NCBI GenBank assembly: GCA_945910925.1
Contig: CAMDZX010000037.1
Span: 1 to 13,865 of the forward strand
Source of the DNA: an uncultured bacterium
GTDB taxonomy: Bacteria; Cyanobacteriota; Vampirovibrionia; Gastranaerophilales; Gastranaerophilaceae
Length of the DNA: 13,865 nucleotides
Direction: 5' to 3'
Below, piece by piece: positions 7,480 to 13,865 of this stretch. The stretch's first letter is position 1. Every line of letters begins with the position of its first letter. The position numbers and the translations under genes are program-made. The notes beneath the pieces are model-generated. The model searched no databases and was not told the origin of the DNA. It was given only the letters and a program-made list of their open reading frames with translations.

Positions 7480-8319
7480 TTATATTGTAGATGCCAAATA
7501 TGAGCTTCTGACAAGAGGACCTATTTTGTATTTGTCAAATCCAACTTTTTGCGCAAGTTGTTTTAGTGTTTCAAATTCTTCAAGAGTGTAGTATTTATTA
7601 ACCTCAAGATGTTTTTTTGAAGGTTGAATGTACTGTCCTATCGTCAAAATATCACATCCTACATTTTTTAAATCTGTAAGGGTTTGTTCTATATCCTCCA
7701 TCGTTTCACCCAGTCCGACCATTAAACCTGATTTTGTAGGGATATTACTGTTTTGTTTGATATAACGCAACACATTCAATGATGTTTCATAATTTCCAAG
7801 AGGGCGTGCTGTTTTAAATACGTTTCTTGTTGTTTCAATATTATGATTAAAAACATCCGGGTGAATTTTAATAATCTTATCCAAAGCACCTGCTTTACGC
7901 ATAAAATCAGGTGTAAGTATTTCTATTTTTATATCAGATGATAGTTTTCGTATTTCTTTTATACACTGTGCAAAATGTTCAGCTCCGCCGTCAGGCAGGT
8001 CATCGCGAGTAACGGATGTGATAACAACGTATTTTAAGCCAAGTTCTTTGACAGCCTCAGCTATGTGCTTAGGCTCATCTTTATCAAGAGGTTCGGGTTT
8101 CGCAGTTGAGATATTACAATACCTGCAATTTCTTGTACATACATTCCCCATAATCAAAAACGTGGCAGTATTATGCTCGTAACATTCATTCTTGTTCGGA
8201 CATCTTGCACCGTCACATACGGTATTTAGACATTTTGTCTTTAGAATATTACGCACATTTTTTGTTTTTTCGTTATCAATTATATTGCGTTTTAAATAAT
8301 CGGGAAGCCTTGTTGTCAT
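7480..8319 (-). CDS. lipA: Lipoyl synthase (LipA)
   Basis: LipA is a radical SAM enzyme that inserts two sulfurs into protein-bound octanoyl groups to make lipoyl cofactors. The 279-aa sequence has the diagnostic auxiliary-cluster motif CX4CX5C (C35, C40, C46) and the SAM-cluster motif CX3CX2C (C61, C65, C68). It also has the C-terminal R-S-S-Y (271-274), which supplies the serine ligand of the auxiliary cluster. The length is near the short end of the family. It overlaps lpd by 4 nt (ATGA), so the two are almost certainly co-translated from one message, which fits because lipoamide is the substrate of dihydrolipoamide dehydrogenase. No lipB, lplA or lipM lies in the window. Its 3' end stops 6 nt from the convergent metallopeptidase gene. 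Confidence 0.97.
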   Translation of the reverse strand: MTTRLPDYLKRNIIDNEKTKNVRNILKTKCLNTVCDGARCPNKNECYEHNTATFLIMGNVCTRNCRYCNISTAKPEPLDKDEPKHIAEAVKELGLKYVVITSVTRDDLPDGGAEHFAQCIKEIRKLSSDIKIEILTPDFMRKAGALDKIIKIHPDVFNHNIETTRNVFKTARPLGNYETSLNVLRYIKQNSNIPTKSGLMVGLGETMEDIEQTLTDLKNVGCDILTIGQYIQPSKKHLEVNKYYTLEEFETLKQLAQKVGFDKYKIGPLVRSSYLASTI

Positions 8320-9557
8320 AACTGCATAATTCCTTCCATAATCCCTTCAGAATAAGTAGGATGTGCAAAACATACTTCTTTAAGCATATCCGTCGTAATG
8401 TTATTCTGCATCGCTATCACAATTTGTTGAATAAGTGCTGACGCTTCTTTTGATACGATATGAGCGCCAATTATCTTATTATTCTTTGAAACTATTTTTA
8501 TAAATCCATCAATACAACCGTCACAATGAGCCTTTCCAAGTGCTGACACAGGAAATACTACTTTATCATACCCTTCTTCTTCCTCTTTTGATTTAAAACA
8601 TTGTCCGACCCAAGCTATCTCAGGAGAACCATATATCACAGCAGGAATAAGAGTTTTGTCGTAAGGTATATTAAGCAGCAGATTTTTAGCTTGTGATACG
8701 GCATAATGTGCAAGTTGAATTTCACCTGCGGCATCTCCGATAATCTTAACACCTTCAGGTACAGATTGAGTTACACTTTCTCTACCTGCTGCAACAAGTA
8801 TACAATCAGGTTCAATGACCTCTCCGTTTGAAAGTGTAACTTTGCCTGTCTCAATTTTTTCTACTGATGTTGACGTGTAGTATTTAATCTTTTTGAGTTT
8901 AAGCTGTCTTTCTATACGTTTTGAAACTTCCCAATCCGTAAGCGGGCAGAGTTGAGAAGCTATTTCCGTAATTGTAACATCAACTCCGAAGGTCGATAAA
9001 ATTCGTGCCCATTCTATACCTATTGCGCCTGAACCGACAATCAGAATTTTATTCGGAAGTTGTGTCTGATTTAGTATATCGTCGGAATTTAGAATAAATT
9101 TATGGTCAAACTCAAGCCCTTTTATTTCTCTTTGTTTTGAACCCGAACAAAGGATGATTTCGTCACAGGAATACTGTTCTCCATTGGCTTCTATTACAGT
9201 TTTGTTAACAATTTTTGCTTCAGAATTAACAACCGTAATACCTGCCTGTTTTATCATAAGCTCCAAAGATTTTCTGAGTTTTTGTACGGTATTGTTTTTG
9301 TGCTCGGTAATTTTTTCGAAATCAAAACTGACTTCTCCTGCATAAATCCCGAGTTTATCAGCATCTTTTATCTCTTGATATACATCTGCAGAGTGCAAAA
9401 ACAGTTTTGTCGGTATACACCCTCTATTCAGACATGTTCCGCCAAGTTCGTTTTTCTCAAACAGAACAACTTTTTTACCCAGCTTGGCAGCGTATAGGGC
9501 TGAAGTATATCCTGCCGGCCCTCCGCCGATTATTCCTATATCAAAATTATTTCCCAT
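8316..9557 (-). CDS. lpd: Dihydrolipoamide dehydrogenase (E3), compact form
   Basis: This is a pyridine nucleotide-disulfide oxidoreductase that reoxidises dihydrolipoamide with NAD+. FAD-binding G-G-G-P-A-G is at 11-16. The redox disulfide is C42 and C47 in G-G-T-C-L-N-R-G-C-I-P-T-K. The NAD-site G-S-G-A-I-G is at 175-180. The C-terminal H-P-T-Y-S-E contains the catalytic pair H399 and E404. At 413 aa it is clearly shorter than the usual 460-480. The stretch between G-R (258-259) and I-G-D (273-275) is only 13 residues, roughly 25 fewer than typical E3. An extra C-x-x-C (C345, C348) sits in the interface domain. I chose the ATG at 9557, with GGGGAG 8 nt upstream, over an in-frame ATG at 9575. 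Neighbouring lipA supports the E3 role over mercuric or glutathione reductase. Confidence 0.92.
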   Translation of the reverse strand: MGNNFDIGIIGGGPAGYTSALYAAKLGKKVVLFEKNELGGTCLNRGCIPTKLFLHSADVYQEIKDADKLGIYAGEVSFDFEKITEHKNNTVQKLRKSLELMIKQAGITVVNSEAKIVNKTVIEANGEQYSCDEIILCSGSKQREIKGLEFDHKFILNSDDILNQTQLPNKILIVGSGAIGIEWARILSTFGVDVTITEIASQLCPLTDWEVSKRIERQLKLKKIKYYTSTSVEKIETGKVTLSNGEVIEPDCILVAAGRESVTQSVPEGVKIIGDAAGEIQLAHYAVSQAKNLLLNIPYDKTLIPAVIYGSPEIAWVGQCFKSKEEEEGYDKVVFPVSALGKAHCDGCIDGFIKIVSKNNKIIGAHIVSKEASALIQQIVIAMQNNITTDMLKEVCFAHPTYSEGIMEGIMQL

Positions 9558-9565
9558 AAAACATA

Positions 9566-9571
9566 CTCCCC
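9566..9571 (-). promoter_or_regulatory. Ribosome binding site deciding the lpd start
   Basis: GGGGAG on the minus strand lies 8 nt ahead of the ATG at 9557, which begins the typical E3 N-terminus. The ATG at 9575 lies upstream of this site and has no SD of its own. Confidence 0.7.
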
Positions 9572-9580
9572 ACATCTATT

Positions 9581-9589
9581 ATTCTAGCA
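9581..9589 (-). promoter_or_regulatory. Candidate extended -10 promoter for lpd-lipA
   Basis: The minus strand reads TGCTAGAAT (9589-9581), an extended -10 with no good -35 hexamer. The predicted start is about 9574-9576, just upstream of the lpd ribosome site, so lpd-lipA may have their own transcript besides read-through from the upstream genes. This fits the 46-nt gap here, much longer than any other gap in the run. Confidence 0.45.
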
Positions 9590-9603
9590 TAAATCTTTGT
9601 ATT

Positions 9604-10359
9604 CTATGATGCTTCATTTATTCCTTTGGCATATATCGCAAAATCGTACTTTATAGGGTCATTACTATCAAATTGTTTTAAATTGTTTGTCAGTTCTAAT
9701 ACCGCTTTGAAATCATTACTTTTACGTTTTAGAAGACCCATTTCTCTAGAAATCCTTGCAACATGGACATCCAGCGGTATCAATAATTCCGATTTGGGAA
9801 TAAAATCCCAAATTCCGAAATCAACGGCTGATTTTCTGACCATCCATCTGAGAAACATGTTCATCCGCTTCATTGCACCGCCTTTATGAGGGTTTGCAAG
9901 CATAAAACAGAAACCGTCTCCGGCATGTTCTGAGTTAGAATAAAAATAATCGGTTACGATTTTTAACATTCCAAGTATTTCGCCTGTTGTTTCATATCCG
10001 TATCTAAATAATGATTGAATAGTTTCTCCTGAATTGTAGAGCCTTGATAGGACTTTTAGTATTTCTGCAACATCTTCTTCTTTTGCAAATCTGTAATTGA
10101 ATCCGTTAAGATTGGAAAAATCCCCGTTTTTGATATATTCAACCGGATTATTGCCCATGATTGTAAACAATTGTTTGAGTTTTGGGATAAAAACTTTTCT
10201 GCTGCCGTATGCAAAAAGTGATGCTATAAATCCGATAAGTTCAATTTCTTCCGGCTTAGAATAATTATGGACGGCAGATATAGGGTCAGAAGGTATAAAA
10301 TCGCCCGTTTCGTACTTTTCTGCTAAGTTATCAAGTTCTGTTTTTGTAATATCAGGCAT
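9604..10359 (-). CDS. DUF2400/TIGR02757 family protein, possibly HhH-GPD-like
   Basis: This is a conserved bacterial protein of unknown function. The 251-aa sequence matches the family pattern as I recall it: E-L-I-G-F-I-A-S-L-F-A-Y-G at 40-52, a middle H-K-G-G-A-M-K-R-M-N segment near 158-167, and a C-terminal I-P-L-D-V-H-V-A-R-I (194-203) ending in D-P-I-K-Y-D-F-A-I (234-242). The L-D-V-H-V-x-R-I segment resembles the catalytic-Asp region of helix-hairpin-helix DNA glycosylases (P-x-D-x-H-V-x-R), so a nucleic-acid role is plausible but inferred. A full GGPGG hairpin and an FeS Cys cluster are not seen. The start is set by a perfect GGAGGT 5 nt upstream that overlaps the tadA stop codon. It shares a transcript with tadA. 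Confidence 0.88.
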   Translation of the reverse strand: MPDITKTELDNLAEKYETGDFIPSDPISAVHNYSKPEEIELIGFIASLFAYGSRKVFIPKLKQLFTIMGNNPVEYIKNGDFSNLNGFNYRFAKEEDVAEILKVLSRLYNSGETIQSLFRYGYETTGEILGMLKIVTDYFYSNSEHAGDGFCFMLANPHKGGAMKRMNMFLRWMVRKSAVDFGIWDFIPKSELLIPLDVHVARISREMGLLKRKSNDFKAVLELTNNLKQFDSNDPIKYDFAIYAKGINEAS

Positions 10360-10362
10360 GTA

Positions 10363-10779
10363 TTACCTCCTAATCCCGTTAAAAAAGCTTTCTAATAAGT
10401 TATCACACTCCTTCTCCATAATCCCGCCATAGATATTAATGGAAGAATTTGCAAGTTTATGGAGTTCTAATTCTGAAAATCCTCCGTATTGACGGTCATA
10501 GCTTCCGAAATATATTGTTTTTATTCTGGACTGAAGAATTGCCCAACAGCACATAGGGCAAGGCTCAAGTGTTACATAAAGCTCACAGTCGTCAAGCCTC
10601 CATTGTCCGAGTTTTTTTTCAGCCTCTCTTATTGCAATTATTTCAGCATGTGCCGTGACATCATTGGTTTCTTCTTTTATATTGTGGGCAGAAGAAATAA
10701 CTTTCCCGTTTCTTACAATAACTGCACCGACAGGAATGTCTGATTTAACTTTTTGTGCTTCAATTAATGCCCGTTTCAT
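10363..10779 (-). CDS. tadA: tRNA-specific adenosine deaminase (TadA)
   Basis: TadA deaminates A34 to inosine in tRNA-Arg(ACG), allowing wobble decoding of CGN codons. The 138-aa protein has the cytidine-deaminase-fold zinc motif: H44-A-E46 (E46 is the proton shuttle) and P-C74-P-M-C77. The N-terminus is a few residues shorter than E. coli TadA. An in-frame TAA three codons upstream rules out a longer form. The start overlaps the histidine kinase stop by 4 nt (ATGA), with GGGA just upstream, so it is co-translated with the two-component genes. Guanine deaminase-type relatives share the motif, but the length and the E-P-C-P-M-C context favour TadA. Confidence 0.93.
   Translation of the reverse strand: MKRALIEAQKVKSDIPVGAVIVRNGKVISSAHNIKEETNDVTAHAEIIAIREAEKKLGQWRLDDCELYVTLEPCPMCCWAILQSRIKTIYFGSYDRQYGGFSELELHKLANSSINIYGGIMEKECDNLLESFFNGIRR
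10365..10370 (-). promoter_or_regulatory. SD site embedded in the tadA stop
   Basis: GGAGGT is formed by the last two Arg codons and the stop of tadA (AGG AGG TAA) and sits 5 nt from the next ATG. Termination on tadA therefore places ribosomes on the next start, indicating coupling. Confidence 0.7.
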
Positions 10780-12455
10780 TCCCGGTTAGCCTTTTCAAAA
10801 AATATTTTTACGGTAAATCCGTATTCTTCTGTTGAATATAAGCGAACTTCTCCGTTCATAGCTTCAACAAGTCCTTTTACAATAAATAGCCCTAATCCTG
10901 TACCTCTGGTCGTACGAGTTGTTTTATCGTCTATCCTCGTAAATTTATCAAACAAGGTTTTTAATTTTTCTCTTGATATCAGAGGATATTTATTGTTTAT
11001 TTCAACAAATACTTTATTATTTTCCTCTCCTGCATGAATAATGATATCCGAATCTTCTTCCGCATATTTAACAGCGTTTTCTATAAGGTTGATAATGACC
11101 TGCTCAAACCTGTCTCTATCTGCATATATTGATGGTAAATCCTGCGAAATATTGTTTACAATAGTTTTTGAGGATGAATTTTTTATGAGTAAAATTGCAT
11201 CTTCAACAATCTCAGGAACAGAAATTGCATCCATTATAACATTCAGTCTTGAATCCTCAATATCAGGTATTACAAGCAAATCCTCAATCATACGTTTCAG
11301 GCGTTCTGATTGCTTTTTAATGACTTTTAACGATTTTTGCTGGGTTTCTTTATCAATCTCAATATCCTGTCTTAATAACCTTGAGGTATACCCTTGAATA
11401 CTTGTTAAAGGTGTTCTGAGTTCGTGACTTACCGTGTCTATCATGTTTGAACGAAACTCATTCAGTTCCTTTAATTCTTTGTTTGTTTTTTTGAGTTTTG
11501 AGTAAGATTTGTTAATTTGTTTAATCATTCTGTTAAACTCAAATGCCAAAAATATAATTTCATAAGGTGTAAAAACACTGGACAAAAGTCTTATTCTGCG
11601 TCTGTAATTACCTTTTGATATTGCGATTATTGCTTTGAATAACTGTCTTATATTTATATAGAGATAGTACGTATAAAGTCCGACAATAAATAATACTGTC
11701 AAAGACGCAATTAGAACAGATAGAATAATTTTAGCCCTACCATATTCAATAGTTCTGCGTGTTATATCAGGCGGAGTGTTAACAAGAATTGTAAGTTCGG
11801 GATTTTCTTTTTTTAAGAATACAAACGGTTGGTTTTTGATTTTACCGAATACTTGAGGAACACCTGCCTCTGCGTTTTTCGGAAGTTGAGCCAAACTTTG
11901 TTTATACACTTTGTCATTATAATTATATGACGTAATAAGTTCACCGTTTGATGAAATAATATAAATTTGACGTTTATCTTTTTCCAGCGGACTGAATAAT
12001 TGATGCCTTAATACGCTGATATCAAAAATTACAACTAAAAATCTGCCATCCCTTAGTTGTTCTTTTAAAGCAATTTCTTCTTTGGGTAGAGAATCATCGT
12101 ATATTTTTTTGAATTCGGCTTCTGAATTTACAATAAATATTTTTTTATACGTTTTTGAATGTTTAATAATATTGTTTAGATATGCTTGCTTAGCTGCTTG
12201 TGTCGGAAAATAATCCAGAGTCATAACAATTTGTTTTAACTCATTTGATGAAGTGTTTTGAAACACATCTATTTCATCCGATACCATATTCGCAATAAGT
12301 TCTGCCGCTGCTTTTAATTGATTTCTGATGGATTGTTGATTAATGTTGTTTATAATAATTCCGCTTATTGTCATTGGAATAACTACGGCAAAAAAGAGAA
12401 CAATTGCAATTTGTTCAACTATTTTGAGGCGCTTAGATTTAACGTTAAATTCCAT
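10776..12455 (-). CDS. Membrane sensor histidine kinase
   Basis: This 559-aa kinase has TM1 at about residues 15-36, an extracytoplasmic sensor region of about 200 residues (38-240, probably dCache/PAS-like from its length and predicted strands) and TM2 at about 242-266. A HAMP-like linker (267-320) and a short coiled coil (318-335) follow. The HisKA domain has H344 in V-S-H-E-L-R-T-P-L. The ATPase domain has an N-box around N456-N460 (N-L-I-E-N-A-V-K-Y) and a G2 box, G-T-G-L-G-L-F-I-V, at 518-526. The expected G1 D-x-G-x-G is replaced by N-K-Y-P-L-I near 488-493. VanS-type kinases also carry Asn there, so activity is still likely. The start has GGAG 7 nt upstream, inside the 3' end of the regulator gene, 2 nt after its stop. 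It partners the regulator; the ligand is unknown. Confidence 0.93.
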   Translation of the reverse strand: MEFNVKSKRLKIVEQIAIVLFFAVVIPMTISGIIINNINQQSIRNQLKAAAELIANMVSDEIDVFQNTSSNELKQIVMTLDYFPTQAAKQAYLNNIIKHSKTYKKIFIVNSEAEFKKIYDDSLPKEEIALKEQLRDGRFLVVIFDISVLRHQLFSPLEKDKRQIYIISSNGELITSYNYNDKVYKQSLAQLPKNAEAGVPQVFGKIKNQPFVFLKKENPELTILVNTPPDITRRTIEYGRAKIILSVLIASLTVLFIVGLYTYYLYINIRQLFKAIIAISKGNYRRRIRLLSSVFTPYEIIFLAFEFNRMIKQINKSYSKLKKTNKELKELNEFRSNMIDTVSHELRTPLTSIQGYTSRLLRQDIEIDKETQQKSLKVIKKQSERLKRMIEDLLVIPDIEDSRLNVIMDAISVPEIVEDAILLIKNSSSKTIVNNISQDLPSIYADRDRFEQVIINLIENAVKYAEEDSDIIIHAGEENNKVFVEINNKYPLISREKLKTLFDKFTRIDDKTTRTTRGTGLGLFIVKGLVEAMNGEVRLYSTEEYGFTVKIFFEKANRE

Positions 12456-12457
12456 AA

Positions 12458-13165
12458 TTATTCTCCGAACGGGGTCAATTTATACCCTACGTTAGTCACG
12501 GTATGAAGATATTGCGGTTTTTTAGGGTCAGGCTCAATTTTGTTTCTCAGTCCGCCGACATGTACTCTTACCATTCGGACATCTTCGTCGCTATCATAAC
12601 CCCAGACCTCATCAAGTAAAGTTGCCAAAGTCACGGGGTTATTAAAATGTTGCATTAAACAATAAAGGATTTCAAACTCGGTAGGAGTGAGTTTGACTTT
12701 TTTATTAAGTACAACAGCTTCAAGAGTTTCAGGGAAAATTTCAATATTCCCCGAGTGCAAAATTTCATTCGTGATAGAGTTAGTTTCCTGCGGTTGATTA
12801 CGGCGTAAAAGGACACGTATTCGCAGCAATACCTCTTGGATATCAAAAGGTTTTACCAAATAATCATCCGCACCGCAATCAAAACCCACCGTTTTATCGT
12901 TTATTGTACCTTTTGCGGTAAGCATAAGAATAGGAATAGCGAGTTTTGCTTGACGAATATTTTTACACACATCAAACCCGTTCATCTTTGGCATCATAAC
13001 ATCTAAAAGTATCAAATCATAAGAGTTATTTAATGCTTTTTGCAACCCTTCTTTGCCATCGGATGCCGTATCTACAAAATATCCGCTGTGAGAAACATCA
13101 AACTCTAATAAATCCCTGATTTCATCATCATCATCAACGATTAATATTCTTTTCATTTCGGTCAT
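12458..13165 (-). CDS. OmpR/PhoB-family response regulator
   Basis: This 235-aa transcription factor has a receiver domain at residues 5-120 with the acidic pocket in D-D-D-D near 11-14. The phospho-acceptor is D55 (L-L-D-V-M-M-P-K), the switch Thr is T83 and the conserved Lys is K105 (K-P-F). The C-terminal winged helix (about 138-232) has L-T-P-T-E-F-E-I-L-Y and the recognition-helix region V-R-M-V-R-V-H-V-G-G-L-R-N-K-I at 196-210, ending in V-G-Y-K-L. It is full length with all key residues. The ATG at 13165 has AAAGGGG 6 nt upstream; an ATG three codons in is an alternative. It lies 11 nt after the 48-aa ORF and 2 nt before the kinase gene. The sequence style is like the cyanobacterial RpaB group, but I would not name it. 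Confidence 0.95.
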   Translation of the reverse strand: MTEMKRILIVDDDDEIRDLLEFDVSHSGYFVDTASDGKEGLQKALNNSYDLILLDVMMPKMNGFDVCKNIRQAKLAIPILMLTAKGTINDKTVGFDCGADDYLVKPFDIQEVLLRIRVLLRRNQPQETNSITNEILHSGNIEIFPETLEAVVLNKKVKLTPTEFEILYCLMQHFNNPVTLATLLDEVWGYDSDEDVRMVRVHVGGLRNKIEPDPKKPQYLHTVTNVGYKLTPFGE

Positions 13166-13176
13166 ACAGCACCCCT

Positions 13177-13323
13177 TTATTTGATTTTTCCGCCAAAGTA
13201 TTTTTCAGGATAGTTAGTATCGGATTCACTTATTGTACGATATTCGTTCTTATCTATGTTTACTCCCATATTTGAGATTTTTATTTCAAACTTTTTCTTC
13301 TTTTTTTTAGGTCTGAAATCCAT
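13177..13323 (-). CDS. Small 48-aa Lys-rich protein
   Basis: This short unrecognised ORF exactly fills the gap between panD and the response regulator. The ATG at 13323 has AAGGGT 7 nt upstream, formed in part by the panD stop codon. It starts 11 nt after panD, and its TAA overlaps the regulator's own SD, 11 nt before that start. The protein opens M-D-F-R-P followed by six lysines, then a mixed polar stretch rich in I, N, Y and D, ending G-G-K-I-K. It has no Cys, membrane segment or signal peptide. The basic tail could bind nucleic acid or membrane phosphates, but no function can be assigned. The codons AAA AAA AAG form an A-AAA-AAG slippery heptamer in frame; a -1 shift would end four codons later. 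Placement and spacing strongly suggest a real gene. Confidence 0.72.
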   Translation of the reverse strand: MDFRPKKKKKKFEIKISNMGVNIDKNEYRTISESDTNYPEKYFGGKIK

Positions 13324-13334
13324 AAATAATACCC

Positions 13335-13682
13335 TTAAATAATATTGTTATCATCATCAATTTGAACAATAACCGGCTTGTGATTTTTAAGTTCATCCTC
13401 CGAAAAATAACCGTACGATACAATTATAACCTTGTCGCCTTTTTGAACTTTTCTTGCGGCAGCCCCGTTTACACAAAAGGTCTTTGATTTACGTTCACCC
13501 TTTATTGCATAAGTTTGGAACCGTTCTCCATTGTTTATGTCAAGAATATCAACTTTCTGATACTCTCTAATATTTGCAGCATCCAAAATGTCCGCATCTA
13601 TAGTTATAGAACCTACGTAGTTCAAATCCGAATCAGTTATTGTTGCTCTATGTATTTTTGAATTAAGAAATTCCAGTAACAT
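13335..13682 (-). CDS. panD: Aspartate 1-decarboxylase precursor (PanD)
   Basis: PanD is a pyruvoyl-dependent enzyme that decarboxylates L-aspartate to beta-alanine for pantothenate and CoA. The 115-aa proenzyme has the self-cleavage site G24-S25 in Y-V-G-S-I-T-I-D, where S25 becomes the pyruvoyl group. K9, Y22, R54 and Y58 sit at their canonical positions. N-G-A-A-A-R (72-77) is also typical. The ATG at 13682 has AGGGAG 8 nt upstream. It is the first gene of the minus-strand run. No panB or panC lies in the window. The bacterial type requires a maturation factor (PanZ) only in some proteobacteria; none is seen here. Confidence 0.96.
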   Translation of the reverse strand: MLLEFLNSKIHRATITDSDLNYVGSITIDADILDAANIREYQKVDILDINNGERFQTYAIKGERKSKTFCVNGAAARKVQKGDKVIIVSYGYFSEDELKNHKPVIVQIDDDNNII

Positions 13683-13743
13683 TTGTTTTTCTCCCTGTCA
13701 AAATTATTTTACAACAAACAGAAAACAAAAACATGTATGCGCT

Positions 13744-13794
13744 TAACAGTTTTAAGAGCAAATCGGAATAAAGGTAATAACGAAAAAACTGTTA
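13744..13794. repeat. 10-bp perfect dyad, operator-like
   Basis: TAACAGTTTT (13744-13753) and its exact reverse complement AAAACTGTTA (13785-13794) are separated by 31 bp. The arm centres are about 41 bp apart, near four helical turns. The right arm overlaps the extended -10 at 13790-13798, as expected for a repressor or looping site, but no factor can be named. Confidence 0.5.
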
Positions 13795-13798
13795 TAAT
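13790..13798 (+). promoter_or_regulatory. Extended -10 promoter reading out of the window
   Basis: TGTTATAAT is a perfect extended -10 (TGnTATAAT) on the plus strand. No -35 hexamer is evident 16-18 nt upstream. It would transcribe rightward to a gene beyond 13865. Confidence 0.45.
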
Positions 13799-13865
13799 AG
13801 CTGATATTAGTATTTTTTATTTTATAACTAAATCCTAATTTATATACTTGCCGTCAAAAAGGTCT

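Larger units (their letters stand above)
13683..13865. promoter_or_regulatory. Divergent intergenic region upstream of panD
   Basis: This 183-bp AT-rich region contains the panD SD, no convincing minus-strand promoter, the dyad at 13744-13794 and a plus-strand extended -10. I found no ORF of credible length. AAAAAGG at 13856-13862 looks like an SD for a plus-strand gene that would start just outside the window. Confidence 0.5.

Noticed and set aside
7471..7482. A terminator between the metallopeptidase gene and lipA
   Set aside because: Only 6 nt separate the convergent stops and no GC-rich hairpin with a U tract is visible nearby.
9558..9575. ATG at 9575 as the lpd start
   Set aside because: It lies at the predicted transcription start and upstream of the only SD; the ATG at 9557 gives the canonical FAD-binding N-terminus.
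13683..13740. A minus-strand promoter directly before panD
   Set aside because: TAAAAT is present but no -35 fits at 16-18 nt; TTGCTC further up pairs only with a poor CATACA, so I do not call one.
1..13865. CRISPR arrays, tRNAs, rRNAs, transposases, integrases or riboswitches
   Set aside because: I saw no regularly spaced repeats, no tRNA T-arm (GGTTCGA-type) followed by a plausible cloverleaf, and no mobile-element proteins. Gene-free space is also very limited.

Overview
The window is a compact, AT-rich stretch of bacterial chromosome with twelve well-supported or probable protein genes. One of them is a 48-residue gene that is easily overlooked. I see no rRNA, tRNA, CRISPR array, insertion sequence or phage gene. 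Most gene pairs overlap by 1-11 nt or sit 2-11 nt apart, and no gene-free stretch exceeds about 185 bp. Shine-Dalgarno (SD) sites are easy to see (GGAGGT, GGGGAG, AAGGGT), and TAA, TAG and TGA all look like ordinary stops. The low GC content, the OmpR-type regulator and the lineage-specific-looking hypothetical proteins would fit a gut Melainabacteria/Gastranaerophilales-type organism. That placement is inference, and a UvrA or LipA phylogeny would decide it.

Layout: (1) 1-714, plus strand: an unrecognised Asn/Gln-rich protein that may continue past the left edge. (2) 704-3261, minus strand: an AI-2E-family membrane protein translationally coupled to a B12-binding-type radical SAM protein, with a good promoter at 3294-3322. 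(3) 3384-6218, plus strand: uvrA, whose promoter predicts a leaderless mRNA. (4) 6292-7473, plus strand: a protein with a C-terminal zinc metallopeptidase signature resembling the anthrax lethal factor (ATLF) group. (5) 7480-13682, minus strand: a long run of eight genes, panD, a 48-aa ORF, an OmpR-family response regulator, a histidine kinase, tadA, a DUF2400/TIGR02757 protein, lpd and lipA. (6) 13683-13865: a divergent regulatory region with a 10-bp dyad overlapping a plus-strand extended -10 element.

How the genes work together: the eight-gene run joins pantothenate/CoA synthesis (PanD), lipoate synthesis and lipoamide redox chemistry (LipA, Lpd), tRNA wobble editing (TadA) and a complete two-component pair. 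From panD to the DUF2400 gene the spacing implies one transcript. A second promoter just ahead of lpd may drive lpd-lipA separately. PanD, LipA and Lpd all feed 2-oxoacid dehydrogenase or glycine cleavage chemistry, because CoA and lipoyl groups are its cofactors. The stimulus sensed by the kinase is not visible. The least described parts are the ATLF-like metallopeptidase, the 48-aa Lys-rich ORF and the N-terminal hypothetical.
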